Below the pieces are notes generated by a model. The model was not told the DNA's origin, searched no databases, and saw only the letters and a program-made list of their open reading frames with translations. Positions 7,499 to 14,374 of a stretch of DNA of 29,970 nucleotides are shown piece after piece. A program made the position numbers and the translations under genes. Position 1 is the first letter of the stretch; every line of letters starts with the position of its first letter. Source of the stretch: Bacillota bacterium (GTDB lineage Bacteria; Bacillota; Clostridia; Christensenellales; Aristaeellaceae); NCBI GenBank assembly GCA_023404345.1, contig JAEYCB010000060.1:1-29970 (forward strand). The letters run 5' to 3'.

Positions 7499-8502
7499 GG
7501 CACATGCACCTCCTCTACGGTCAGGCCCTCATTGGCCAGGTACTCCATCACGCGCTTGACATCCTCGGGGTCCTGCGGACGGGCGATCATCATCTGTCCG
7601 TAGGCCTTCTGGTTGAGCTGGCGGATGTCGGCGGAGAGAATGTTGACGTCCAGCCCGCAGTCCTTGACCAGCTTGCTGATGATGGGCTTTTCGGCGGCCT
7701 CACCGTCAAAGACGATGCGAATGGCCGGCTGCGGGGGAATTTCCTCCTGATCGGGCAAGATGCCAAACAGCCTTCGGCCCGCCGCCGACTTGGTGTGCAT
7801 GAATACGTCGTCCACGCTGCCCTGCTCTGCGAGCTTGCCGCCGTCCAAAATGGCCACCTTGTTGCAGATCTGCCGGATGACGGCCATCTCGTGGGTGATG
7901 AGCACCACGGTGATGCCCAGCTCCCGGTTGATCTTTTGCAGCAGCGAAAGGATGCTCTGGGTGGTCATGGGGTCCAGGGCGCTGGTGGCCTCGTCGCAAA
8001 GGAGCATCTCCGGGTCACTGGCCAGGGCGCGGGCGATGGCAACGCGCTGCTTCTGGCCGCCGCTGAGCTGCGCCGGATAGGCGCCCGCCTTGTCCTCCAG
8101 GCCCACGATGCGAAGCAGCTCAATCACGCGTTCGTTGGCCTGCTTCTTGGGCACCCCGGCGATCTCCAGCGGGTAGCGCACGTTTCGTGCCACGGACTTT
8201 TGCATCAGGAGGTTAAACTGCTGGAAGATCATCGCCATGCGGCGGCGGGTCTGGCGAAGCTGCTGCTTGTTCATGGCCAGAATGTTTTCGCCGTCGATGA
8301 AGATCTGCCCGTCGGTGGGAGTATCCAGGCGGTTGAGGCAGCGGATCAGCGTGCTCTTGCCCGCCCCGCTCATGCCGATGATGCCGTAGATATCACCCTT
8401 GTCGATGGTCAGGCTGATGTTGCTCAGCGCATGAACCTCGCCGCCGGGTATGGGGTAATCCTTGCACAGGCCGCGTATCTCGATTTGCGGTTTCTGCTCC
8501 AT
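7495..8502 (-). CDS. metN: Methionine ABC transporter ATP-binding protein MetN
   Basis: 335 residues. The ATPase that drives methionine import: Walker A GMSGAGKS (43-50), Q-loop near MIFQQF, signature LSGGQ (146-150), Walker B MLLCDE (166-171), and the H-loop His in LITHEM. Residues about 255-335 form the C-terminal NIL/ACT-like domain, which in E. coli MetN binds methionine and inhibits transport. ATG 8502 is preferred over GTG 8511 because AAAGG lies at a workable distance only from the former. First gene of the operon, behind a long leader with a Met/Cys-rich peptide and a terminator. Confidence 0.95.
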   Translation of the reverse strand: MEQKPQIEIRGLCKDYPIPGGEVHALSNISLTIDKGDIYGIIGMSGAGKSTLIRCLNRLDTPTDGQIFIDGENILAMNKQQLRQTRRRMAMIFQQFNLLMQKSVARNVRYPLEIAGVPKKQANERVIELLRIVGLEDKAGAYPAQLSGGQKQRVAIARALASDPEMLLCDEATSALDPMTTQSILSLLQKINRELGITVVLITHEMAVIRQICNKVAILDGGKLAEQGSVDDVFMHTKSAAGRRLFGILPDQEEIPPQPAIRIVFDGEAAEKPIISKLVKDCGLDVNILSADIRQLNQKAYGQMMIARPQDPEDVKRVMEYLANEGLTVEEVHVP

Positions 8503-8534
8503 CCTCTGCACACCTTTCTGCTGGCCAGCCTATG

Positions 8535-8566
8535 AAAAAACCCACTTCGCGTATTTGCGAAGCGGG
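8535..8566 (-). terminator. Attenuator-type terminator in the metNIQ leader
   Basis: On the minus strand CCCGCTTCGC, loop AAATAC, then GCGAAGTGGG (10 bp with one G-U pair) is followed by TTTTTT. It lies between the promoter and metN, so it can stop transcription before the operon. Its 5' arm (CTTCGC, 8562-8557) is complementary to GCGAAG (8686-8681) just before the leader-peptide ribosome binding site, a possible antiterminator pairing. Confidence 0.8.
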
Positions 8567-8586
8567 CTTCAATGACATGGCACCTG

Positions 8587-8667
8587 TCAAGCGACGCAAC
8601 ACAAATAGCACGGGCTGAAATCGCACGCGCACATCATGTTCATTCGCATGGCACATAGGTTCGTCAC
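8587..8667 (-). CDS. Met/Cys-rich leader peptide of metNIQ (26 residues)
   Basis: A short frame from GTG 8667 to TGA 8587, preceded by GGGAGGAG with a 6-base gap. The peptide begins MTNLCAMRMNMMCAC. It has four internal Met (positions 7, 9, 11, 12) and six Cys (5, 13, 15, 20, 23, 24), so ten of 26 residues contain sulfur. It lies downstream of a good promoter and ends 20 bases before a terminator, the layout of classical ribosome-mediated attenuation. The amino acids match the presumed cargo of the transporter. Function is inferred from layout and composition; no homologue is claimed. Confidence 0.75.
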   Translation of the reverse strand: MTNLCAMRMNMMCACDFSPCYLCCVA

Positions 8668-8714
8668 TGGCGACTCCTCCCTTCGCTCACATTGCGTAGT
8701 TTGAGATTGTTGGC

Positions 8715-8743
8715 ATGTTACCACAGATTCTGCGGAATGTCAA
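8715..8743 (-). promoter_or_regulatory. Promoter of the metNIQ leader
   Basis: On the minus strand: perfect TTGACA (8743-8738), 17-base spacer, TAACAT (8720-8715), with TG one base before the -10 (TGGTAACAT). The predicted RNA start near 8708 leaves about 40 bases before the leader peptide and about 205 before metN. Confidence 0.8.
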
Positions 8744-8762
8744 CCAGTTTTGAAAAAAAGGA

Positions 8763-8792
8763 AACGATTTATACAATCAAAGTACAATCGTT
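8763..8792. repeat. AATCGTT inverted repeat upstream of the metNIQ promoter
   Basis: AACGATT (8763-8769) and AATCGTT (8786-8792) face each other about 20 bases upstream of the metNIQ -35 box. The same heptamer occurs twice more, at 9003 and 9033. It is a candidate operator, perhaps for the ribbon-helix-helix protein encoded next door. Confidence 0.45.
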
Positions 8793-8801
8793 CGGGTTGG
8801 A

Positions 8802-8972
8802 TCACTCGTCGCTTTTGGCCTCGTCGCGGGCTTCGCGCGCGTTGATATGCTTTCTCAGGAGAAGGTTGATATACTGCGAAAAGGAGCGGTCCGTTTCCTC
8901 GGCATAAAGGCGAATCTTTTGGATGACATCCTCGTCCAGCGTGATGCTGACACTTTTCTTTAGCGGCTTCAA
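8802..8972 (-). CDS. Ribbon-helix-helix (CopG/Arc-type) regulator, 56 residues
   Basis: The frame runs from TTG 8972 to TGA 8802; GAGGTG lies 6 bases upstream of the start. Residues 5-43 follow the RHH pattern: KKSVSITLDEDVIQKIRLYA (strand plus helix A), then EETDRSFSQYINLLLRKHI (helix B), with the expected SxSxxI-like turn as RSFSQYI. The tail is charged (REARDEAKSDE). Such proteins bind DNA as dimers and often repress themselves. It lies directly upstream of and codirectional with metNIQ, and divergent from the 86-residue gene. An alternative frame over the same DNA (8740-8988) shows no protein-like pattern. Confidence 0.75.
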   Translation of the reverse strand: MKPLKKSVSITLDEDVIQKIRLYAEETDRSFSQYINLLLRKHINAREARDEAKSDE

Positions 8973-8990
8973 TCTTCTCACCTCTCACAC

Positions 8991-9060
8991 ATCATAATAT
9001 TGAATCGTTTGTAATATTGAAAAATATTATATAATCGTTCAACATAGTGTAATACAATAT
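8991..9060. promoter_or_regulatory. AT-rich divergent promoter/operator region with AATCGTT and TAATATTGAA repeats
   Basis: A 70-base AT-rich block in otherwise GC-rich DNA, between the divergent RHH gene and the 86-residue gene. AATCGTT occurs at 9003-9009 and 9033-9039, 30 bases apart (about three helical turns). ATATTGAA occurs twice (from about 8997 and 9015). A plus-strand TATAAT is at 9030-9035. On the minus strand TTTTCA, an 18-base gap and TATTAT could drive the RHH gene. Confidence 0.5.
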
Positions 9061-9086
9061 TATTTTGATGATGCGGAGGAGAAATT

Positions 9087-9347
9087 ATGCAGCTTTTTGA
9101 CGCAATCGAAAACTGCATCCCCGCGATGGAGAAGCAGTATCAGGAAATCTGTCCGCCGCCGGAGGATTTCTGGCCCCCGGTGCTGATGGAGCGCGCGCTG
9201 CGTGAAGAAATGGTGGACTGGACGCAGCTGCACCTGCTCACCCCCGGCCTGACCGCTCTGTTTGAACGCGCGGGCGTAACAGACCGGGGCATGATGGCGC
9301 GCACCATGGTGCAGTGGTTCTATTATGACAAGTACAGCCGCGAATAG
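9087..9347 (+). CDS. Hypothetical protein, 86 residues
   Basis: I do not recognise the family. ATG 9087 follows GGAGGAG by 7 bases, and codon use matches neighbouring genes, so it is probably real. The product is acidic and soluble, with no membrane segment. It begins MQLFDAIENCIPAMEKQYQE, has a Pro-rich turn (CPPPEDFWPP, 22-31), two predicted helical stretches (LMERALREEMVDWTQLHLLT; GLTALFERAGV), and an aromatic C-terminus (MVQWFYYDKYSRE). It is divergent from the RHH regulator and shares its operator-like region, so the two may be functionally linked. Its stop is only 6 bases from the convergent ahcY stop. Confidence 0.6.
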   Translation: MQLFDAIENCIPAMEKQYQEICPPPEDFWPPVLMERALREEMVDWTQLHLLTPGLTALFERAGVTDRGMMARTMVQWFYYDKYSRE

Positions 9348-9353
9348 CCGCGC

Positions 9354-10592
9354 TTAGCCGTGCAGGTACTGGTCCTGCTCAGGCGTGAGCGTATCGATCT
9401 TCACGCCCAGCGCGGTGAGCTTGCGAAGCGCCACCTCGCCGTCGATGTCGCGGGGCACTTCGTAGAGCGCGGGCGTCATCTCGCGGCCCTTTTGCGCCAG
9501 ACGCAACGCGCACAGCGCCTGCAGGGCGAAGCTCATGTCCATGATCTCCACCGGGTGTCCGTCGCCTGCGGCCAGGTTCACCAGCCGGCCCTCGGCCAGC
9601 AGGAACACGGTACGGCCGTTTTCCAGCCGGAAGCCTTCAATGTTCCTGCGCGCCTCGTAATGCTCCACGGCCATGGCGCGCAGACCCGCCACGTCCACCT
9701 CCACGTCGAAGTGGCCGGCGTTGCACATCATGGCGCCGTCCTTCATCAACAGCATATGCGCGGGGGTCACCACGTCGCGGCAGCCGGTCACGGTGATGAA
9801 CAAATCGCCCAGCGGCGCAGCCTTCTCCATGGGCATCACGGTGAAGCCGTCCATCACGGCTTCGATGGCGCGGACGGGGTCTACCTCAGTCACGATCACC
9901 TTGGCGCCAAGACCCTTGGCGCGCATGCTCACACCCTTGCCGCACCAGCCATAGCCGGCCACGACCACGGTAGAACCGGCCACATTCAGGTTGGTGGTGC
10001 GCATGATGCCGTCCCACACGCTCTGGCCGGTTCCGTAGCGGTTGTCAAAAAGGTGCTTGCAGTCGGCGTCGTTGATGCTGAACATGGGGAAATTCAGCTT
10101 GCCCGCCGCCGCGCGGCTGCGCAGGCGGATCACGCCGGTGGTGGTTTCCTCACAGCCGCCGCGCAGGTTTTCAGCCCATTCCGGGTGTTCCTCGTGCAGA
10201 ATGTGCACCATGTCGCCGCCGTCATCGATGAGCACATCGGGCTTTTCGCTCAGGGCGCGGCACAGATAGTCGTGGTATTCTTCCGCGGTGCAGCCGTGCG
10301 TAGCGTAGACGGTTACGCCGCTTTCACTGAGCGCGGCGCATATGTCGTCCTGCGTGGAGAGGGGATTGCTGCCCGTCGCAAAGACCTCGGCCCCGCCCTG
10401 ATGCAGCACCTGGGCCAGATAGGCGGTCTTGGCCTCCAAGTGGATGGACAGGGCCACCTTTAGCCCTTCCAGCGGGCAGTCGCGCTTCATGTCCTGCGCG
10501 ATGCTGTCCAGCACCGCCATGTGGCGGCGGGCCCATTCGATCTTTTGCCGCCCCTGCGGCGCGAGGGAGGCGTCCCGGATGATGGATGCCAT
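9354..10592 (-). CDS. ahcY: Adenosylhomocysteinase
   Basis: 412 residues, the short bacterial/archaeal form near 400-425. A cytoplasmic NAD-dependent enzyme that splits S-adenosylhomocysteine to adenosine and homocysteine, removing a methyltransferase inhibitor and feeding the methionine cycle. Markers: SIHLEAKTA, ATGSNPLSTQDD, DVLIDDGGDM, EETTTGV, FSINDADCKHLFDNRYGTGQ, the Rossmann motif VVAGYGWCGKG and CNAGHFDVEVD. ATG 10592 is preferred over GTG 10601 because AGGTGA then sits at a proper distance; that site overlaps the end of the DUF554 gene. The nearby metNIQ operon serves the same cycle. Confidence 0.95.
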   Translation of the reverse strand: MASIIRDASLAPQGRQKIEWARRHMAVLDSIAQDMKRDCPLEGLKVALSIHLEAKTAYLAQVLHQGGAEVFATGSNPLSTQDDICAALSESGVTVYATHGCTAEEYHDYLCRALSEKPDVLIDDGGDMVHILHEEHPEWAENLRGGCEETTTGVIRLRSRAAAGKLNFPMFSINDADCKHLFDNRYGTGQSVWDGIMRTTNLNVAGSTVVVAGYGWCGKGVSMRAKGLGAKVIVTEVDPVRAIEAVMDGFTVMPMEKAAPLGDLFITVTGCRDVVTPAHMLLMKDGAMMCNAGHFDVEVDVAGLRAMAVEHYEARRNIEGFRLENGRTVFLLAEGRLVNLAAGDGHPVEIMDMSFALQALCALRLAQKGREMTPALYEVPRDIDGEVALRKLTALGVKIDTLTPEQDQYLHG

Positions 10593-10597
10593 GATAC

Positions 10598-11296
10598 TCA
10601 CCTCATAATCAGATCATAGAGGGGGAAATAAAGAAACGGAACGACAATGGCGGGCAGGAGATTGGCCACCTTGATGTCCTTCTCCAGCAGCATATTCACG
10701 CCGATGCCCATGATGAGCAGCCCGCCCACGGCACTCATTTCGGTGATGACTGCGTCGCTGAGCAGGGGGGCCACGGCGTTGCCCAACAGGGCGATGGCCC
10801 CCTGATAGATCAGCACGGGCACGGCGGATAGCATCACGCCAATGCCCAGCGAGCTTGCGAAGATCACCGCCGTCACGCCGTCCAGCGCGGCCTTGGCGAT
10901 CAAAGTGGAATGGTCGCCGCGGATGCCGCTGTCCAGCGCGCCCACCACGGCCATGGCACCCACGCAGTAGACCAGGCTTGCGGTGACAAAGCCCTTGGCA
11001 AAGGTGCTGCCCTGGTCCTCGCCGCGGGTGAGCTTGCGCTGCGCCCACTGGCCCAGGCGGTTCATCTTGCCGTCGATGTCGATCAGCGCCCCGGCAACGC
11101 CGCCCAGCACCATTGAAAGGATGACCAGCAGCGTATTGCCTGTTTCAATTGCGCCCATGAGGCCAATGAGAATCACGCTTAGCCCCACGCCCTGCATCAC
11201 CGTATGGGAGACGGCGGGCTTCATTCCGCGCCTGAGCAAAAGGCCAAGGCACGTACCCAGCACGATGGCCGCACAGTTGATCAGAGTGCCGATCAA
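10598..11296 (-). CDS. DUF554 family membrane protein
   Basis: 232 residues with about six to seven hydrophobic helices, the usual DUF554 (YdfK-like) size. Pattern: MIGTLINCAAIVLGTCLGLL at the start, GVGLSVILIGLMGAIETGN, KGFVTASLVYCVGAMAVVGA, then GVTAVIFASSLGIGVMLSA. Function unknown; it is thought to be a transporter or channel-like protein. The start is TTG 11296 with AGAAGG 9 bases upstream. No promoter is evident after the rpmA terminator, so expression may be read-through from the ribosomal-protein operon. ahcY starts five bases after its stop. Confidence 0.88.
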   Translation of the reverse strand: MIGTLINCAAIVLGTCLGLLLRRGMKPAVSHTVMQGVGLSVILIGLMGAIETGNTLLVILSMVLGGVAGALIDIDGKMNRLGQWAQRKLTRGEDQGSTFAKGFVTASLVYCVGAMAVVGALDSGIRGDHSTLIAKAALDGVTAVIFASSLGIGVMLSAVPVLIYQGAIALLGNAVAPLLSDAVITEMSAVGGLLIMGIGVNMLLEKDIKVANLLPAIVVPFLYFPLYDLIMR

Positions 11297-11332
11297 GCAA
11301 TCGCCTTCTTTGGTTTAAGATTGGCCGCACGC

Positions 11333-11358
11333 AAAAAACCGCCGAAACGCAACGGCGG
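11333..11358 (-). terminator. Terminator after rpmA
   Basis: On the minus strand GCCGCCG, loop TTGCGTTT, CGGCGG, then TTTTTT. It lies 22 bases beyond the rpmA stop. It probably ends most rplU-prp-rpmA transcripts, with some read-through into DUF554-ahcY. Confidence 0.85.
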
Positions 11359-11379
11359 CTTTTTGCTCTTTGGCAAGAT

Positions 11380-11679
11380 TTACTGCGCGGCCGCCGCGGT
11401 TTCCACGGGGTACACGCTGACCTGCTTCTTGTCGCGGCCCTTGCGCTCGAAGCGCACGATGCCGTCCACCTTGGCATAGAGGGTATCGTCGCTGCCGATG
11501 CCCACGTTCAGGCCGGGATGGATGTGGGTGCCGCGCTGGCGCACAAGAATGTTGCCGGCGAGGGAGAACTGACCGTCGGCGCGCTTGGGCCCAAGGCGCT
11601 TGCTTTCGCTGTCGCGGCCGTTACGGGTGGAGCCCATACCTTTTTTATGGGCGAAAAACTGAAGATTCAGCTTCAACAT
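11380..11679 (-). CDS. rpmA: 50S ribosomal protein L27
   Basis: 99 residues. L27 reaches into the peptidyl-transferase centre. The N-terminus MLKLNLQFFAHKKGMGSTRN carries the Bacillota-type extension that Prp cuts between FF and A, exposing the working AHKKG end. The conserved core follows: GRDSESKRLGPKRADG, VRQRGTHIHPG and GIGSDDTLYAKVDG. GGGAGG lies 9 bases before ATG 11679. The prp gene is immediately upstream in the same operon, as in most Bacillota. Confidence 0.97.
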   Translation of the reverse strand: MLKLNLQFFAHKKGMGSTRNGRDSESKRLGPKRADGQFSLAGNILVRQRGTHIHPGLNVGIGSDDTLYAKVDGIVRFERKGRDKKQVSVYPVETAAAAQ

Positions 11680-11695
11680 GATGATGTTCCTCCCA

Positions 11696-12013
11696 TCAGA
11701 TGATTTGTAAATAGGATGGATACTGCGCTGCAATGTCGAGGAAGCCCTGCTCGGCCGTGCGCAGGATGATCTGCGCGTCGTGCTCGCTGGCGGGGGAAAG
11801 GCCGCCGGGAAGCGATACCTGAATCATAGCGGGCTTCTGGGAAACCTCGGGGCAGATATCCGCAACGGTTTCCAGCGCATTGGCGCAGGTGGTGATGAGC
11901 ACGCTGGCGGCCGCGCACACGATGTCCTCGCCCGCGGGGGCATACCCCGCATGGCCGCTGACCCGGATGCCGCACAGGCCGCGCGCGTCACGCAGAAAGG
12001 TGACGGTTGTCAT
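11696..12013 (-). CDS. prp: Ribosomal-processing cysteine protease Prp (YsxB family)
   Basis: 105 residues. Prp removes the N-terminal extension of L27 before ribosome assembly. The catalytic signature is plain: SGHAGYAPAGEDIVCAAAS, with His21 and Cys33. The usual IVCAAVS reads IVCAAAS. ATG 12013 overlaps the rplU stop (TGATG), so translation is coupled; rpmA follows after 16 bases. The partner substrate motif LNLQFFAHKKG is present in the neighbouring L27. Confidence 0.95.
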   Translation of the reverse strand: MTTVTFLRDARGLCGIRVSGHAGYAPAGEDIVCAAASVLITTCANALETVADICPEVSQKPAMIQVSLPGGLSPASEHDAQIILRTAEQGFLDIAAQYPSYLQII

Positions 12014-12318
12014 CAGCCGATCGCGGTGATCTCCACCTTGGTGTACGCCTGACGGTGGCCCGCCTTGCGGTGATAGTTCTTCTTGCTCTTGTACTTGTAG
12101 ATGATGATCTTTTCGCCCTTGACCTGAGCGACCACCTTGCCCTCAACCTTGGCACCGGCCAAAGTGGGGGTGCCGACTTCCACGCCCTCGTCAGAGCCCA
12201 GCATCAGCACGTCGAAGCTAACCTTGCTGTCCACTTCCTGGTCCAGCTTTTCCACGTAGATAACGTCCCCCTGGGACACACGATACTGCTTGCCACCGGA
12301 TACGATCACAGCGTACAT
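12013..12318 (-). CDS. rplU: 50S ribosomal protein L21
   Basis: 101 residues, the normal L21 length. L21 binds 23S rRNA in the large subunit. Pattern: MYAVIVSGGKQYRVSQGDVI, VEKLDQEVDSKVSFDVLML, GTPTLAGAKVEGKV and KIIIYKYKSKKNYHRKAGHRQ near the C-terminus. AGGAGGTG lies 7 bases before ATG 12318. First gene of rplU-prp-rpmA. The usual downstream obg is absent. Confidence 0.97.
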   Translation of the reverse strand: MYAVIVSGGKQYRVSQGDVIYVEKLDQEVDSKVSFDVLMLGSDEGVEVGTPTLAGAKVEGKVVAQVKGEKIIIYKYKSKKNYHRKAGHRQAYTKVEITAIG

Positions 12319-12400
12319 GGCAAAGCACCTCCTGAATGATCTCGCCAAGCGACAAGGTGGCGCGTTTGGGCGCACTTCAAAACCCCGCTTGAGCGGCTTA
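12319..12400 (-). ncRNA. Candidate L21 leader (ribosomal-protein autoregulatory RNA)
   Basis: About 80 bases of 5' UTR between the promoter and rplU. It contains a perfect small hairpin CCGCT-CA-AGCGG followed by GGTTTT, and further GC-rich segments that can pair (GCGCCCAAACGCGCC; GTCGCTTGGCGAG). Structured L21 leaders upstream of rplU are known in Bacillota. The position fits, but a covariance search is needed to confirm it. Confidence 0.5.
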
Positions 12401-12407
12401 CCGAATA

Positions 12408-12436
12408 AAATTATCATAAAACCCGTGCACTGTCAA
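12408..12436 (-). promoter_or_regulatory. Promoter of rplU-prp-rpmA
   Basis: On the minus strand: perfect TTGACA (12436-12431), 17-base spacer, TAATTT (12413-12408). Confidence 0.75.
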
Positions 12437-12468
12437 GGGTTTTGGCGAAATTTCGCCGCCTTTGCGCG

Positions 12469-14355
12469 CTAGGCGATGGGAATTTCCGCCGCCTGCGCGA
12501 TGGAGTAGACATACCCGCGGAAGGAGCGCGAAAACCCTTCCACCACCTGCGTGGAAAACGGCCCCGCCGGGTCGGACAGGCTGGCGGAGAGCTTGTCGCG
12601 CAGCTCGCGCCGCACGGATTCGCTCCTCAGGCGCTTTTCCAGATTGACCCGCCGGAGCACAAGCGGCACGTCGGCGCGCATCAGCGCCCCGGATACCGCG
12701 CTCCAACCCAGGAGCGACGCCACCGCGCCTACGGCCACGCCCGCCACAAAGCCCAGCGGCCCCGTGGCGATGAGGGCCACACCGCCTCCGCCGCAGAGCA
12801 GCCCCGCCGCCACGCTCACAATCACGCCCAGCACAGCGCCTGCCAGCGAAAGGCCCATCCAGTTTCCCGGCTTCAGCTGCACGCTGGCCGCGCCGGTGGC
12901 GGTCAGGTCCAGGCGCATCTGGCGGCGGGGGACCTCGAAGCGGTCGCAGATAGGGTCTACCATGGCCTGAAGCCGGTCCGTGAGCGAGGAAAGCCACACC
13001 CGCACGGCGGGCGCAAGCGTTTCTTCGGCCAGCGGCGAAGAGAGAATCCGCTCCACGCGCGCGGCAATACGGTCGTTCATCTCGCCAAGCGTGCGGATCT
13101 CTCCACGCTTCCACTGCTGCACGATGGGAATGGCCGCCTCGTCCAGAATCAGATCGCAAAGCAGCTTCGCTACTGCCGGAATCAGCGCGGGCAGGGATTC
13201 AGAGGCGATGGCGCTCACGCGCGCGTCGGTGATCTCCTCGCGGATGGCCTTGCGAAAGGCGCGCAGGTTTTCGTCCACCCAGCCCGCATAGGCCAGTCCC
13301 TTGGCGATGGAGAACTCAGGTTCCGGGCAGCTGACCACGATGGCGCCCGGGAACGCCTCCTGGCACACCTCGCGGAAAAACGGCATGCGTGACGCACCGC
13401 CGGTCAAAAGCAGCAGCCGGGGCGGACGCTCCGCCGTGAGCCGGGCGGCGTTTGCCAGCGCCTCCGACACGGCCTGCGAAAAGGAGCGCCCGTCCAGCTC
13501 CGGCAAGGGATCGTCCACCAGATGGGCGGCTTCCTCGTTGTCCATTTGGAGCGTGAGGCGCTGCACGCCGTCGTAGCACACCCGAAGCGTTTTCTTCGCC
13601 ACCGGGGCGGCTTCGCCGGCAAGCCGGGTAAAGTATTCCTCCTTGAGGCGGCGCGCCTCAATTTCCAGATAGCTGTACCAGCTGCGGCTTTCCGAAAGCA
13701 CGCTGCGCAGGGCCGCCCGGTCGCGGCTGCGCTCCACCGCCCGGCGAAGCAGCGCCGCATCCAGAATGCCGCCGCCCAGCGCCGTTTCGCCAAAGGTGCC
13801 CACGCCCGTTTCGCGTCCGTCCACGATATAGGCAAAATCCAGCGTGGAACTGCCGATATCCACCACCAGCGCGCTTTCGTTGAGCACGTCCACATCCAGC
13901 GCCACGGTGCGGGCGTACTTGGCATAGAGAAACGCCGCCCGCGATTCTGAAATCACCTGCGGATTCTCCACTCCTGCGCGCACCAGCAGGTCGCGGTAGC
14001 GGGAGCGGGCAGCCGTGTTCCAGCCCGCCGGGCAGCCCACCACAAAACGGTCGTCCGGGCGCAGCGCGCCGGACTGGCGCAGGTCGCTCAGCACGCCCCG
14101 GACAAAGCGCACCACGTCCTCGTAGCTGGCGGAGTCGGTGGTGAAGCGGCTTTTGAAGCGCACGCTAAGCTCCTGGGCCAGTGCGTCGGTCAGGGCGCGG
14201 TCGCCCACGACGATTTCGCCGCCCAGAAGGCCCACGGCGCTGAGCAGGCTGGCGCTTCCGCACACGGGCAGGATGACCGGTTCGATCAGCGAGCCGCGTT
14301 CAAAGGCGGCGACGGCGCTTTCGCCGTCGCCCATATCAAAACCGATATATCGCAT
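12469..14355 (-). CDS. Hsp70/actin-fold ATPase with C-terminal glycine-rich hydrophobic domain
   Basis: 628 residues. The N-terminal half (about 1-345) is an Hsp70-type ATPase: phosphate-1 loop RYIGFDMGDGESAVA, connect-1-like RFVVGCPAGWN, phosphate-2 LVVDIGSSTLDFAYI (about 164-178) and the adenosine motif LLLLTGGASRMPFF (about 315-328). There is no DnaK substrate-binding domain. A helical region follows, then a 62-residue Gly/Ala/Val-rich stretch (498-559; SLAGAVLGVIVSVAAGLL, GPLGFVAGVAVGAVASLLG) that could insert into membranes like a glycine zipper, and a basic helical tail. ATG 14355 fits AAAGG spacing better than ATG 14361. It lies 19 bases after a two-TM partner gene. Function unknown. 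Confidence 0.8.
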   Translation of the reverse strand: MRYIGFDMGDGESAVAAFERGSLIEPVILPVCGSASLLSAVGLLGGEIVVGDRALTDALAQELSVRFKSRFTTDSASYEDVVRFVRGVLSDLRQSGALRPDDRFVVGCPAGWNTAARSRYRDLLVRAGVENPQVISESRAAFLYAKYARTVALDVDVLNESALVVDIGSSTLDFAYIVDGRETGVGTFGETALGGGILDAALLRRAVERSRDRAALRSVLSESRSWYSYLEIEARRLKEEYFTRLAGEAAPVAKKTLRVCYDGVQRLTLQMDNEEAAHLVDDPLPELDGRSFSQAVSEALANAARLTAERPPRLLLLTGGASRMPFFREVCQEAFPGAIVVSCPEPEFSIAKGLAYAGWVDENLRAFRKAIREEITDARVSAIASESLPALIPAVAKLLCDLILDEAAIPIVQQWKRGEIRTLGEMNDRIAARVERILSSPLAEETLAPAVRVWLSSLTDRLQAMVDPICDRFEVPRRQMRLDLTATGAASVQLKPGNWMGLSLAGAVLGVIVSVAAGLLCGGGGVALIATGPLGFVAGVAVGAVASLLGWSAVSGALMRADVPLVLRRVNLEKRLRSESVRRELRDKLSASLSDPAGPFSTQVVEGFSRSFRGYVYSIAQAAEIPIA

Positions 14356-14374
14356 ATCCATTCACCTTTCGCAC

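Noticed and set aside
5918..7603. 561-codon open frame on the plus strand across metQ and metI
   Set aside because: It spans the lepB/metQ terminator and two well-recognised genes in the other strand; its translation is Gly/His-rich without motifs.
8503..8714. S-box (SAM) riboswitch or T-box before metN
   Set aside because: I looked for the S-box core and for a T-box TGG-containing bulge and specifier stem and found neither; the leader is explained better by a Met/Cys leader peptide plus terminator.
8740..8988. 82-codon minus-strand frame starting at 8988
   Set aside because: Overlaps the ribbon-helix-helix gene in another frame and runs into the metNIQ promoter; no protein-like pattern.
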